Below are positions 16,387 through 24,108 of a stretch of 60,120 nucleotides of DNA, one piece after another. Position numbers and translations under genes: made by a program. The notes below the pieces were generated by a model. The model was given only the letters and a program-made list of their open reading frames with translations, ran no database searches and was not told the origin of the DNA. Source of the DNA: Achromobacter insuavis (GTDB lineage Bacteria; Pseudomonadota; Gammaproteobacteria; Burkholderiales; Burkholderiaceae_B); the NCBI RefSeq assembly GCF_902859645.1, contig NZ_CADIJR010000040.1, positions 1 to 60,120 on the forward strand. The letters are read 5' to 3'. The stretch's first letter is position 1, and every line of letters starts with the position of its first letter.

Positions 16387-16573
16387 TTTTTTCTGCCATG
16401 TGGCGGCGGTACGCTTCCGCCTTGTTGTCTGCCCGGACCGACAGCGCGTCGTTCAGGAGCGCGATGTCGGCCAGGTCCAGGGTGCCGTCCTTGAGGGACT
16501 CGTATTGGCAGAGCCCCTCGAGGACCGGCGCCAGCAACCAGTCCTCGCCACCGGGCAGGCTCTTCAGCCAGCC
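16379..16573 (-). CDS. Likely frameshift extension of the tail chaperone
   Basis: Past the chaperone's stop (16564), the -1 frame is open and reads WLKSLPGGEDWLLAPVLEGL on to EAYRRHMAEKNG, stopping at 16379, seven bases inside the tape-measure start. No good start codon or ribosome site introduces it, and the -1 frame is already open well upstream within the chaperone gene. This matches the lambda G/GT arrangement, in which a -1 slip makes a longer tail chaperone. The exact slip site is not obvious. The 5' boundary given is where the readable homologous-looking protein begins, not a mapped start. Confidence 0.55.
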   Translation of the reverse strand, partial: GWLKSLPGGEDWLLAPVLEGLCQYESLKDGTLDLADIALLNDALSVRADNKAEAYRRHMAEKNG

Positions 16574-17013
16574 TGTGTCGCCTCGGGGCTGCCGGTCTGG
16601 CTGGTAAGCAGCCCTTGAATAAAAGGCCCGAGGCTTGCCACGATGACGCGCACCGCCAGCGGCAGCATCACCGACAGGTCGATGTCCTGGAACATCGGCA
16701 CGCGCTGGCTGGCCGACCAGATGGCGGTCCAGCCATGTTCCTGCTTGCGTTGGACCGCCTGCATGCAGGTGTCCAGCACATAGTCGGCGTCCTCGTCCTT
16801 CATCGCCGCCAGGCCGTCGGCCAGCGGTTGCAGGACATCGGCCATGCCGCCCGGATCCTCGGTGATCCCGCGCCCGCCCGCCGCGAGGCGGACGAACACG
16901 GGGATCAGCGTAGGAACGATCGGAGCGATGCGGCGCGACACGTGGAACTGTTGCTTGGCGCTCAGTTTCCCGATGGAGTACCGGTGGCCGTTCAGATCAA
17001 GTTCCTGTGACAT
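16564..17013 (-). CDS. Tail assembly chaperone
   Basis: The 149-residue protein begins MSQELDLNGHRYSIGKLSAK and includes KQQFHVSRRIAPIVPTLIPV. It is acidic and helical, located between the tube and tape-measure genes. That is the standard position of the G-type chaperone that coats the tape measure during tail assembly. Its C-terminus lies over an open -1 frame that continues to the tape measure. Confidence 0.7.
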   Translation of the reverse strand: MSQELDLNGHRYSIGKLSAKQQFHVSRRIAPIVPTLIPVFVRLAAGGRGITEDPGGMADVLQPLADGLAAMKDEDADYVLDTCMQAVQRKQEHGWTAIWSASQRVPMFQDIDLSVMLPLAVRVIVASLGPFIQGLLTSQTGSPEATQAG

Positions 17014-17016
17014 GGC

Positions 17017-17457
17017 TTAGTAGATCCCCAGGATCGTGTCGATCTTCGCGGCGTCGAACGTCCACTTCACCACGTCGCCGTCCTTCTTGTAGGTCAGATC
17101 GGGCTTCTTGCTGAAGGCGCAGGAACGGCACGCCGTCACGTCGCCCGTGGCCGGGTTGGTGATGGTGATCAGGTTCTTGCCCCACAGGCGGCTGTCCAGC
17201 GACTGGGCGTCGTACAGGGCCTGCAGCTGCGCGTTGACCGGCGAGGTCTTCAGGTAGCTCAGCGTGACGGTGCCGCTCTTGTCGGCGCGCAGCGTGTGCA
17301 TGACTTCGCCGTCGGCGCCCACCGTCATGGCGCTTTTCTCGGCCTTGGCGGCGATGGCGATGCCTTCATCGGCCACGCCCGAGCCGGAACCCAGCGAAAT
17401 CACCCCGCCCGGGCCCACGAGACTGGCGCTGATATCAGCGAACGAATAGGTAGACAT
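17017..17457 (-). CDS. Tail tube protein (DUF3277-like)
   Basis: The 146-residue protein begins MSTYSFADISASLVGPGGVI and contains KSGTVTLSYLKTSPVNAQLQ and the Cys pair CRSC. It resembles the DUF3277 family of tail tube proteins. It lies immediately downstream of the sheath, as expected for a contractile tail, and would stack into the inner tube. Confidence 0.8.
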   Translation of the reverse strand: MSTYSFADISASLVGPGGVISLGSGSGVADEGIAIAAKAEKSAMTVGADGEVMHTLRADKSGTVTLSYLKTSPVNAQLQALYDAQSLDSRLWGKNLITITNPATGDVTACRSCAFSKKPDLTYKKDGDVVKWTFDAAKIDTILGIY

Positions 17458-17470
17458 CTGCTACTCCTGT

Positions 17471-18946
17471 TTAGCGGTTGACCGTGACCAGAACGTCGAC
17501 GGTGTGGATGGCGCCGGCTTCCTTGGCGGCGACCTGGAACGGGACGGCCTTGCGCACTTCGCGGTCGGCCTGCGACTGGGTGGCGATCGCCGGCGCGTAG
17601 ACGTAGTAGCCCTTGGCCAGCGTGTCGCCCTGCTTGAGAGCGCCGAAGCCGGCCGAGTTCCACACGCCCGGGGCCAGGTAGCCGTTGTTGACGGCGGCCT
17701 CGCACGCAGCCTCGATCACCGAGGCGATCAGCTGGTTGCCGGCGTCGGTCTGCGGCACCTTGGTCGGGCTGGTGTACAGCAGGTTGTAGACGTCGGTCTG
17801 GACGCGGTTGCGGAACCAGATTGCGTTGTAGACCGAGTCGATGAAGATGCCGCTGGGCGTCACGCCGTACTGGATGATGGCCGTGTCGTTGTCGTAATTG
17901 ACGAACACGTTGCAGTTCTTGGCCGCCAGCGTGTCGGCCTGGCTGCTGCTCAGGGTCTCGGCGACGATGCCGGGCTCCTGCTTGTACATCAGCGTGATGG
18001 TGGTGTTGTTGGCGTTGAAGTTCACCGTCAGCATGCGGCCCAGCAGCGAGGCCACCGCGTACGGATTGGCGCTGGAGAACTGCACGATCGAGTACTTGTA
18101 CTTCAGCGCCTTCAACTGGCTGGCGATGTCGTCGTGGTTGGTCGGGTCCAGCACCTGCGGCGCCTGGGTCGACACGCCATACAGGTGGCGCTGGTCGGCC
18201 TCGATCAGGGCGGCCACGGCCAGGTGCTGCGCGCTGGTGATATCGGCGTCGGCGAAGGCCAGGCCCAGGAACTTGTTGGCGAAGCGGTCCAGGAACAGCG
18301 ACACGGCGTCCACCGGGGACTCGGCAACGACGCCGGCCACGGGCGCCGAGGCCTTGGCCGCGGTCAGGCCCAGCATCGACGAGATGTCGGTGCCGGCGCC
18401 GGCGGCCGAGGCGTAGCCCAGCGTCGACGTGGCGCCCGAGGTGTTCGAGGTCACGACGAACTGCGAGCCGTTCCACAGCACCGATGCCGAGGCCAGGGCC
18501 GTCGAGATGATCGTGGCGACGCCGTTCAGGTTGGTGGCGCCGGAGAAGTCCAGGCCATTGACCGTCTTGGCGGTGCCGTCGACGGTCAGCGTGAAGGCGC
18601 CCGCGGTCACCGCGGTCCAGGCCGACATCTGCTTCTCGGCGGCCGACAGCACGGCGCCGCGCAGCGTGGCCGAGGTCGCGCCCTTGGCCCAGCGGCCGAT
18701 GTACAGCTGCGAGGGCTGGGGCGTCTGCTGGAAGTACAGCAGGGCCGCGCGGTACTCGGGCGCGCTGGTGCCGAAGTCGGCGGCGACGGCGTCGATGCCG
18801 CCATAGGAGCGCATGCGCTCGCCGGTGTCGATGACCGCGGACGAGCCCAGCAGCAGCGCGGTGTTCAGGCTCGCGCCTTGCGCCGCGAGCGGCGACATGT
18901 TGATCGTGACGTTGATCAGGCGTGATACCGGCAATCCATTAGCCAT
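17471..18946 (-). CDS. Tail sheath protein (DUF3383-like)
   Basis: The start at ATG 18946 has an AAGGGAT site; the open frame 60 bases further upstream overlaps the preceding gene. The 491-residue protein begins [20 protein letters not shown] and contains [20 protein letters not shown], close to the DUF3383 sheath family. The C-terminal domain ([15 protein letters not shown], later [10 protein letters not shown]) is the usual sheath handshake end. This is the contractile component of the tail and the strongest marker that the island encodes a myovirus-type machine. Confidence 0.85.
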   Translation of the reverse strand: MANGLPVSRLINVTINMSPLAAQGASLNTALLLGSSAVIDTGERMRSYGGIDAVAADFGTSAPEYRAALLYFQQTPQPSQLYIGRWAKGATSATLRGAVLSAAEKQMSAWTAVTAGAFTLTVDGTAKTVNGLDFSGATNLNGVATIISTALASASVLWNGSQFVVTSNTSGATSTLGYASAAGAGTDISSMLGLTAAKASAPVAGVVAESPVDAVSLFLDRFANKFLGLAFADADITSAQHLAVAALIEADQRHLYGVSTQAPQVLDPTNHDDIASQLKALKYKYSIVQFSSANPYAVASLLGRMLTVNFNANNTTITLMYKQEPGIVAETLSSSQADTLAAKNCNVFVNYDNDTAIIQYGVTPSGIFIDSVYNAIWFRNRVQTDVYNLLYTSPTKVPQTDAGNQLIASVIEAACEAAVNNGYLAPGVWNSAGFGALKQGDTLAKGYYVYAPAIATQSQADREVRKAVPFQVAAKEAGAIHTVDVLVTVNR

Positions 18947-18956
18947 GGTAAATCCC

Positions 18957-19550
18957 TTAATCTTCAAGGTGGTTGATGTTGTCCGTCGGGGACAGCGACG
19001 CGGCATGCGTCGTGACTTGCGCCGACAGGAGATTCAGGACCGGATAGCTGCGCGTGACCCGCCGCGTGAAGTGCAGGGTCATGTCGAACTGCCGTATCCA
19101 CTGCTGATTCACCAGTTCATGCCTGGCCAGGATCGGCCCCGCGCCGCCGACCGCCATGCCTTGCGTCAGCAAGGGCTCGCGGTTCTGCGGCACGGCGGCG
19201 CCATCGCGCAGCAACGCCGCATGGCGCAGCGCGCGCGGTCCGTACATCGAGCAAAGCACCTCGATGTCTTCGTGCCGAACGTATGAATCAGATCCTTCCC
19301 CGGTCGGGTCGTGGGCAACGACCGGACCGGCGTCCGCGGTTTGCGACCGGATGTCCATCAGGCACCAGGTATCGGTTTGCGCGGGCGGTTCCACGCCGGC
19401 CGCGGGCCAGTGTGTGCGAACCATGTCTGCGGGCAGGCCGGACACGCCGGCGATGAACCCATGCAACAGCGCCTCGAGCTCGGCATCCTCCAGGGGCGGA
19501 GAAATGGCGATCGGCGCCAGGTAGCCGCCGGTGGCCGAACTATTCGCCAT
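18957..19550 (-). CDS. Tail terminator / completion-like protein
   Basis: The start is ATG 19550, with AAAGGAGC just upstream; the open frame continues 90 bases further without a site. The 197-residue product contains [20 protein letters not shown] and an HFTRRVTR stretch near the end. A protein like this sits just before the sheath in related myophage tails and probably caps the tail. It is the first gene of a long leftward tail operon running from 19550 to about 7441. Confidence 0.65.
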   Translation of the reverse strand: MANSSATGGYLAPIAISPPLEDAELEALLHGFIAGVSGLPADMVRTHWPAAGVEPPAQTDTWCLMDIRSQTADAGPVVAHDPTGEGSDSYVRHEDIEVLCSMYGPRALRHAALLRDGAAVPQNREPLLTQGMAVGGAGPILARHELVNQQWIRQFDMTLHFTRRVTRSYPVLNLLSAQVTTHAASLSPTDNINHLED

Positions 19551-19821
19551 GCGTCGCTCCTTTGTCGTGTTGAGATGCCCGAGGGCGGGTTTGGGGGAAT
19601 CCAGAGGCCTGGAGGCGGAACGCCGACTTTGCTGCGCCATCGGCGCGGTGCCGCGTTGCGTAATGCGTGCGGCCGGGTTGCGGCGGATTCCGGCTGTCGC
19701 CCACCGGGCTGCCGCCTCAAGCCATTCCAGGTCACCGCGGGCGGGAGAAAGGCCCGGTCATGGAAGGAACGGCGAGGCGGCAGGCCGCTGGGCCCCGCCT
19801 TGCGGGCGGCGCCAAGCAAAA

Positions 19822-19882
19822 CGCCCCGCGCTCTCGAAGAGAACGCGGGGCGCGCAAATGAAAAAGGCCCGCCTGTGGCGAG
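19822..19882 (-). terminator. Two tandem terminators upstream of the tail operon
   Basis: On the minus strand one stem (GGCTCGCC/GGCGGGCC with TTTTT, about 19862-19882) is followed by a second long stem (CGCCCCGCG...CGCGGGGCG with TTTT, about 19822-19852). They would block leftward transcripts from the regulator side from entering the tail genes. Confidence 0.65.
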
Positions 19883-20032
19883 CCTGTCTCGGGGAACTGC
19901 AAAGAACGCGAGGGACGCGTATCCGGCGATTCATCCGCCTTCCGGCGGTGGCCGGGCACACGTACCCTCTCATAAATAAGGCCCGCTGTCGGCGGGCCTG
20001 GTTTGCTTGCTGCTTGTTTGTTGCTTGTTGCT

Positions 20033-20116
20033 GCTTGCTTGTTGCAGCTTGCTTGTTGCAGCTTGCTTGTTGCAGCTTGCTTGTTGCTGCTTGCTTGTTG
20101 CTGCTTGCTTGTTGCT
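20033..20116. repeat. 14-base tandem repeat array, six units
   Basis: Six consecutive units of GCTTGCTTGTTGCA or ...GCT, with degenerate partial units on both sides. There are no unique spacers and no dyad symmetry, so it is not CRISPR. The unit length is not a multiple of three. Copy number could vary by slippage. Confidence 0.9.
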
Positions 20117-20268
20117 TGTTGCGGGCTTGCTGCCAACCGGAAAGTCCGTCGGCGTGAACCGCGACGCCATGAACGAATTGTGGCGCAACACCTGCCGCCC
20201 AAGCAATCCCGGCATGTCGCACCGCGTTGCACCGTTATCCGGCGGGTGTTTCGCGTGAGCCTGGCTTG

Positions 20269-20332
20269 TGCCAGATGTGCCTGGCGTCTGCCAGATGTCT
20301 GCCTGGTATGTGCCTGGTGTCTGCCTGGCTCG
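20269..20332. repeat. 11-base tandem repeat array, six units
   Basis: Six units of the type TGCCTGGTGTC / TGCCAGATGTC (the first is 9 bases), spaced about one helical turn apart. Such spacing would put each unit on the same DNA face, consistent with a regulator-binding array; this is inference. Confidence 0.75.
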
Positions 20333-20387
20333 GCCCCGCGTCACGCCGCGTCATGAATGGCGCCTTCGCACGAACGTACCCTCTCAT

Positions 20388-20417
20388 AAAAAAGGCCCGC
20401 GGTGGGCGGGCCTTTTT
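20388..20417. terminator. Bidirectional terminator
   Basis: The stem GGCCCGC/GCGGGCC has an A-run on the left and a T-run on the right, so it can act in both directions. It follows the small regulator gene (20497-20754, minus). Confidence 0.75.
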
Positions 20418-20496
20418 CTTCAGCGTTCCAGCGCATCGGCGCCTGGACGGATCGTCGGCGGGTGGCGCGACGACATGGATGCATTCTGCCGCCCCA

Positions 20497-20754
20497 TCAG
20501 GCGTGCAGGCAATCCCCCTCGCGTCGCACTTCGCCCCAGACGTAGGTCAGCGAGTTGCGCGCATGCTCGATGCGGGCCACCTGGCCGCCCTCGTGCAGGG
20601 TTTCGAGCACGCGCAGGATCGCCTGTCGCATTGCGTTGCGTTCGCGCCGCGTCAGTTCGCGGGCGCCGGACGCGCCGCGCACCAGTTCCGCCATGCGCCA
20701 CGGACGCCCCGGCGCCGCCGCCATGAGGTCCAGCACTTCGGTTGCATATTTCAT
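20497..20754 (-). CDS. Small winged-helix-like regulator of the tailocin island
   Basis: The 85-residue product begins MKYATEVLDLMAAAPGRPWR. A helix-turn-helix-like region (MAELVRGASGARELTRRERN) is followed by a second helix (AMRQAILRVLETLHEGGQVA) and a short beta wing. A GGGGAGG site precedes the ATG. It is divergent from the S24-type repressor across an operator array. In pseudomonad R-pyocins a repressor (PrtR) controls a small activator (PrtN) that turns on the tail genes; this gene is in the position of the activator. That role is inferred from layout only. Confidence 0.6.
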   Translation of the reverse strand: MKYATEVLDLMAAAPGRPWRMAELVRGASGARELTRRERNAMRQAILRVLETLHEGGQVARIEHARNSLTYVWGEVRREGDCLHA

Positions 20755-21080
20755 CGGGATGCCTCCCCGCCAAGACGCTTGTTCATGCTTTTTTTTCCTT
20801 GATGCAAGCTTGCCGTTCGTCGTATTCCCGGGAACGTCGGCGGCGCAGGAATCGCTACCAGGGCAGCGATTGGCGGGTCACATTTGCCGGTCACCCCCAA
20901 ATCGCCACGGCCGCGGCGGCGAGCCCCGCCGGATCCGTACAAGCCGCAAGCCGCCTGGACAGGGGCTTGCGGTCGGCCCGACTATCTCCGGGATGAAAGT
21001 CATGGTAGCGAGTCGCTACCAAAAAATCAACAGCGAATCGCTACTGTACTTTGCGGTAGCGGGTTGCTACTATCGCTACC
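20755..21080. promoter_or_regulatory. Divergent control region with repressor operators
   Basis: Between the two divergent regulator genes lie a perfect 17-base palindrome GGTAGCGAGTCGCTACC (21004-21020), a shorter one AGCGAATCGCT (21032-21042), an imperfect one GTAGCGGGTTGCTAC (21056-21070) and a half site TCGCTACC ending at the base before the repressor ATG. The centres are about 25 bases apart. Two further half sites in opposite orientation lie at 20850-20871. The pattern is typical of an autoregulating phage-type repressor controlling both promoters. Confidence 0.8.
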
Positions 21081-21842
21081 ATGGACATCCGCTCGATACG
21101 ACTGAACAACCTCAAGTACGCCGTGCACGAAGCGGGGGGCGTCGACCGCCTGGCCGAACGCGCCGGCGTCAGTCGCAAATACCTCGACCAGATCCTTCAA
21201 GGGTTCCAGGGCAGGCGCGACAAGAACCCACGCCGGGTCGGCGACGCGCTGGCCGCCAAGCTGGCCGCCGGCCTGGGCCAGCCCGCCCACTGGATGGACC
21301 TGCCCCACCCCGACCTGTGGCGCGAACTCTCGCCCGACGTCATGGCCGACGAACCCGCGGGCCGGCTCGTCTCCTTCCACCCCGCGCGGCTGGGCAGGCC
21401 GGATCACGGCAACGTCCTCATCGCCCAGTTCGACACCGGCGGCGCAATGGGCAATGGCCTGGAACTGCGCGACCAGCCCGGCGTCATCCAGAGCTGGAAC
21501 GTCAGCCCGGAGTGGCTGCAGAAGAACGTGCGGGGTTTCTCCGCCTCGAAGAACCTGTGCATCGTCACGGGGTTCGGCGATTCCATGCGCCCCATGTTCA
21601 ACCCCGGCGATCCCCTGATCGTCGACCGCGGCGTGCAGGCCGTCGAATACGACGCCATCTACTTCTTCCGCGTCGGCAGCGAAGGCTTCATCAAGCGGCT
21701 GCAACGCATTCCCACCGCCACTGGCCTGGTGGTCAGGGCCAAATCCGAGAACACCAAGTACGACGCCTGGGACATCACCGAAGGCATGGATTTCGAGGTC
21801 TTCGGCCGCGTGCTGAAGGTCTGGCGCAGCGAGGACTTCTAA
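21081..21842 (+). CDS. SOS-type phage repressor (HTH + S24 peptidase)
   Basis: The 253-residue protein has an N-terminal helix-turn-helix (about 18-45: DRLAERAGVSRKYLDQIL) and a C-terminal LexA/CI-type S24 peptidase domain. The catalytic Ser is S168 in GFGDSMRP and the Lys is K205 in GFIKRL. An Ala-Gly at 93-94 is a candidate self-cleavage site in the linker. DNA damage should activate RecA-assisted autocleavage and derepress the island. The ATG follows directly on an operator half site. It is the right-hand end of the recognisable island; the next gene starts 5 bases after the stop but looks chromosomal. Confidence 0.88.
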   Translation: MDIRSIRLNNLKYAVHEAGGVDRLAERAGVSRKYLDQILQGFQGRRDKNPRRVGDALAAKLAAGLGQPAHWMDLPHPDLWRELSPDVMADEPAGRLVSFHPARLGRPDHGNVLIAQFDTGGAMGNGLELRDQPGVIQSWNVSPEWLQKNVRGFSASKNLCIVTGFGDSMRPMFNPGDPLIVDRGVQAVEYDAIYFFRVGSEGFIKRLQRIPTATGLVVRAKSENTKYDAWDITEGMDFEVFGRVLKVWRSEDF

Positions 21843-21847
21843 CCCCC

Positions 21848-23665
21848 ATGGCAACCCCTTCCCGCCTGTCGGCCCCCGAAAAAACCATCCTGGTCTATGG
21901 CGCGCTCGGCGCGCTGCTGGCCTTGGCGCTGCATGCCGCGCTGCTGAACCGCGTGTGGCCATGGCACAACCTGTTCGCCACCCTGTTCGCGATCCAGTGG
22001 ATCTGGCTGGTGCCGCTGGCCGGCGCCATGCTGGCCGGCATGCGCGCGGGCAGGCGCTGGCTGCTGGCGCTGGCGGCCTACGGCCTGGCGCTGCCCGCGC
22101 TGCACGCGTACGGGCTGGTCGCGCTGCTGGGCTCGCAGCCCCTGCCCTATACCGACAGCGGCTCCCGGTCCCTGGCGACGCTGATCACCGCCGCCAGCGG
22201 CTTCATGCTGCTGCCGCTGATCCAGGCGCTCGACCCGTCCCGGCCCGGCTGGGACTATCCCGCCGTGTTCCGCGCGGCCTGGCGCAACACCGTCAAGCTG
22301 GCGCTGGCCGGCGGCCTCGCCCTGGCGGTCTGGCTGCTGTTCTGGGCCGCCAGCGCCATGTTCGGCATGATCGGCATCACCGCGGTCGGCCGGGTCGTCA
22401 AATCCACCCGTTTCGTGCTCGGCGTCATGCCGCTGGTGCTGGCGGTCTGCCTGGTGGGCGTGCACCGCCGCCCGCAGCTGGCGGACACGCTGCAACGCTC
22501 GTGGCTCACGCTCACCGCGTGGCTGCTGCCGCTGGTCGCGCTGGTCGGCATCGCTTTCGCACTGGCGCTGGCGGCCCGGTTGACGCTGGACCTGCAGGCC
22601 GGCGCCCTGTCCGCCGGGGCGCTGATCGCCTTCAGCGCGCTATGGATCAAGCTCATCAACTCCGCCTGGCAGGACAGCCCGCAGGCCCCGCCCTTCGGCC
22701 CGCGCCTGCGCACGGTGCTGCGCGTGGCGGCGATCGGCCTGCTGCCGCTGGCGCTGGTGGCGTTGTACGGGCTGGTGGTGCGCATCGAGCAGTACGGCTG
22801 GACCATTCCGCGCATCTGGGGCCTGTACGCCGCGATCCTGCTGACGCTCTACGCGCTGGGCTATGCCTGGGCGGCGTTGGCGGCGCGGCGCTTTCACACG
22901 ATCCTGGGCGGCACCAACATCGCCGCGGCGTTCTGCGCGTTGGTCGTGCTGGCCCTGGTGAGCACGCCAGTCCTGAGCCCCGAGCGCATCGAGATCAACA
23001 GCCAGGTGCAACGCCTGATCGACGGTCACGTTCCTCCCGAGGACTTCAGCTATCTCTCGGCCGCGAAGGATCGCGGTGAATACGGCCGGCAGGCGATGCA
23101 CAAGCTGGCCGCCGGCGCCGCCCAGGCGCAATCGCCCCGGATCGCGGTCGCCGCCGCCGATGCGCTGAAGGGCCAGTATTACGACTGGGGCCCGCGCAAG
23201 TCCGGCCTGGCCGCCTCGCTGGTCAAGCCGGACAGCCTGCAGGTCTATCCCGCGGGCAGTCCGGCGCCGGACGCGTGGTGGCGCTATGCCGCGGCGCAAA
23301 GCCCGTTCGAACTGGATCGATGCGTGAACGCCGAACAGGCCGCGGCCGCCTCCCCCGCCGATCCCGCCTTGAACGGCGCGCGTTGCTGGCTGATCCATGC
23401 GGACATCACCGGCCCCGGTGCGGATGACCTGGTCCTGTACGTGCCGCCGCGCGCGAACGCCAGCACGGAAGGCTACCAGACGTTCCTGAGCTATCAGCGG
23501 CTGGATGAAAACACCTGGCGCGTGCTCGCCTCCAAGACCCATCGCAGGGCGGAAGGCGATCCTGACGTCGATATCGGCGGCGCGCTGGCGCAAGGCCAGG
23601 TGCATACCGAGCCGCGCCAGGACCGCGACCTGATCGTGGGCGGGCGGCGCCTGCCGCTACGCTGA
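21848..23665 (+). CDS. DUF4153-like multi-pass membrane protein
   Basis: Start ATG 21848 follows the repressor stop by five bases. A same-frame open stretch extending far upstream crosses the repressor gene on the same strand and is rejected. The 605-residue product has about ten to twelve hydrophobic helices in residues 15-380 and a soluble C-terminal domain of about 200 residues beginning near SPERIEINSQVQRL. This resembles the DUF4153 family of unknown function. The C-terminal part has a YDWGPRKSG segment and ends with RDLIVGGRRLPLR. Confidence 0.75.
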   Translation: MATPSRLSAPEKTILVYGALGALLALALHAALLNRVWPWHNLFATLFAIQWIWLVPLAGAMLAGMRAGRRWLLALAAYGLALPALHAYGLVALLGSQPLPYTDSGSRSLATLITAASGFMLLPLIQALDPSRPGWDYPAVFRAAWRNTVKLALAGGLALAVWLLFWAASAMFGMIGITAVGRVVKSTRFVLGVMPLVLAVCLVGVHRRPQLADTLQRSWLTLTAWLLPLVALVGIAFALALAARLTLDLQAGALSAGALIAFSALWIKLINSAWQDSPQAPPFGPRLRTVLRVAAIGLLPLALVALYGLVVRIEQYGWTIPRIWGLYAAILLTLYALGYAWAALAARRFHTILGGTNIAAAFCALVVLALVSTPVLSPERIEINSQVQRLIDGHVPPEDFSYLSAAKDRGEYGRQAMHKLAAGAAQAQSPRIAVAAADALKGQYYDWGPRKSGLAASLVKPDSLQVYPAGSPAPDAWWRYAAAQSPFELDRCVNAEQAAAASPADPALNGARCWLIHADITGPGADDLVLYVPPRANASTEGYQTFLSYQRLDENTWRVLASKTHRRAEGDPDVDIGGALAQGQVHTEPRQDRDLIVGGRRLPLR

Positions 23666-23733
23666 ACGGCGCGGCGCGGGCATGCTCCAGGGGCAGCCCG
23701 CGCGCGTCGCGCCGGCCGCCGCTGGCATGACGG

Positions 23734-23958
23734 TTACGGCTTTTCTTCCAGGTCCGGCGTGCCGGCGAACTGGCTCTTGAGCAGGGTCAGCGCGCCCTTT
23801 TCCGCCAGCGCCTCGTTCGGGAACACGTGCTTGGTGTCTTCCAGCACGGGAAAGCCGAAGACGCGGACTCGGGCGTGGTAGCCCTCGGGGGTTTCGGCCA
23901 GTTCGATGTCGAAGTTGCGTTCTTCGATCCAGCCCGACTTGTGCAGTTTCCAGTCCAT
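23734..23958 (-). CDS. Hypothetical protein, 74 residues
   Basis: The product begins MDWKLHKSGWIEERNFDIEL and is a compact beta-sheet-like domain with no membrane segment. An in-frame open stretch extends further upstream to 24063, but this start has a GGAG element and a more protein-like beginning. It lies between the DUF4153 and AI-2E-family genes. The function is unknown. Confidence 0.6.
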   Translation of the reverse strand: MDWKLHKSGWIEERNFDIELAETPEGYHARVRVFGFPVLEDTKHVFPNEALAEKGALTLLKSQFAGTPDLEEKP

Positions 23959-24108
23959 ATCCGACGTGCTCCAGGTAAGAGAGGGAAAGGCGCGCTGCCG
24001 GCGTGCGGCCGGCAGCGCCATTGACGCGTGGCGCCGGCCCGCGAAGACCGACGCCATCACCACCTTACACCGGCCGCGCTGACGGCGGCTTGACCGGATG
24101 CAACGCCT

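Larger units (their letters stand above)
19961..20412. repeat. Segment bracketed by 38-base direct repeats
   Basis: The block CGTACCCTCTCATAAA then AAGGCCCGC...GCGGGCC occurs at 19961-19998 and again at 20375-20412 with only a few differences. The right copy forms a full terminator. The two copies enclose both tandem arrays. Confidence 0.75.
19551..20496. other. Gene-free control region between tail operon and regulator
   Basis: About 950 bases with no convincing gene. It holds two minus-strand terminators (19822-19882), two roughly 38-base direct repeats (19961-19998 and 20375-20412), a 14-base tandem array, an 11-base tandem array and a bidirectional terminator. The long frames through the arrays are repetitive (Gln/Lys/Ala or Leu/Cys-rich in every register) and not believed to be genes. 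The promoter of the tail operon should lie near 19560-19820, but I cannot point to it. Confidence 0.6.

Noticed and set aside
20033-20116. CRISPR array
   Set aside because: The 14-base units are contiguous, with no spacers and no cas genes nearby.
20555-23665. A single very long membrane-protein gene
   Set aside because: The open frame crosses the repressor gene and its operators. The membrane-protein part starts at ATG 21848; the rest is low-complexity shadow.
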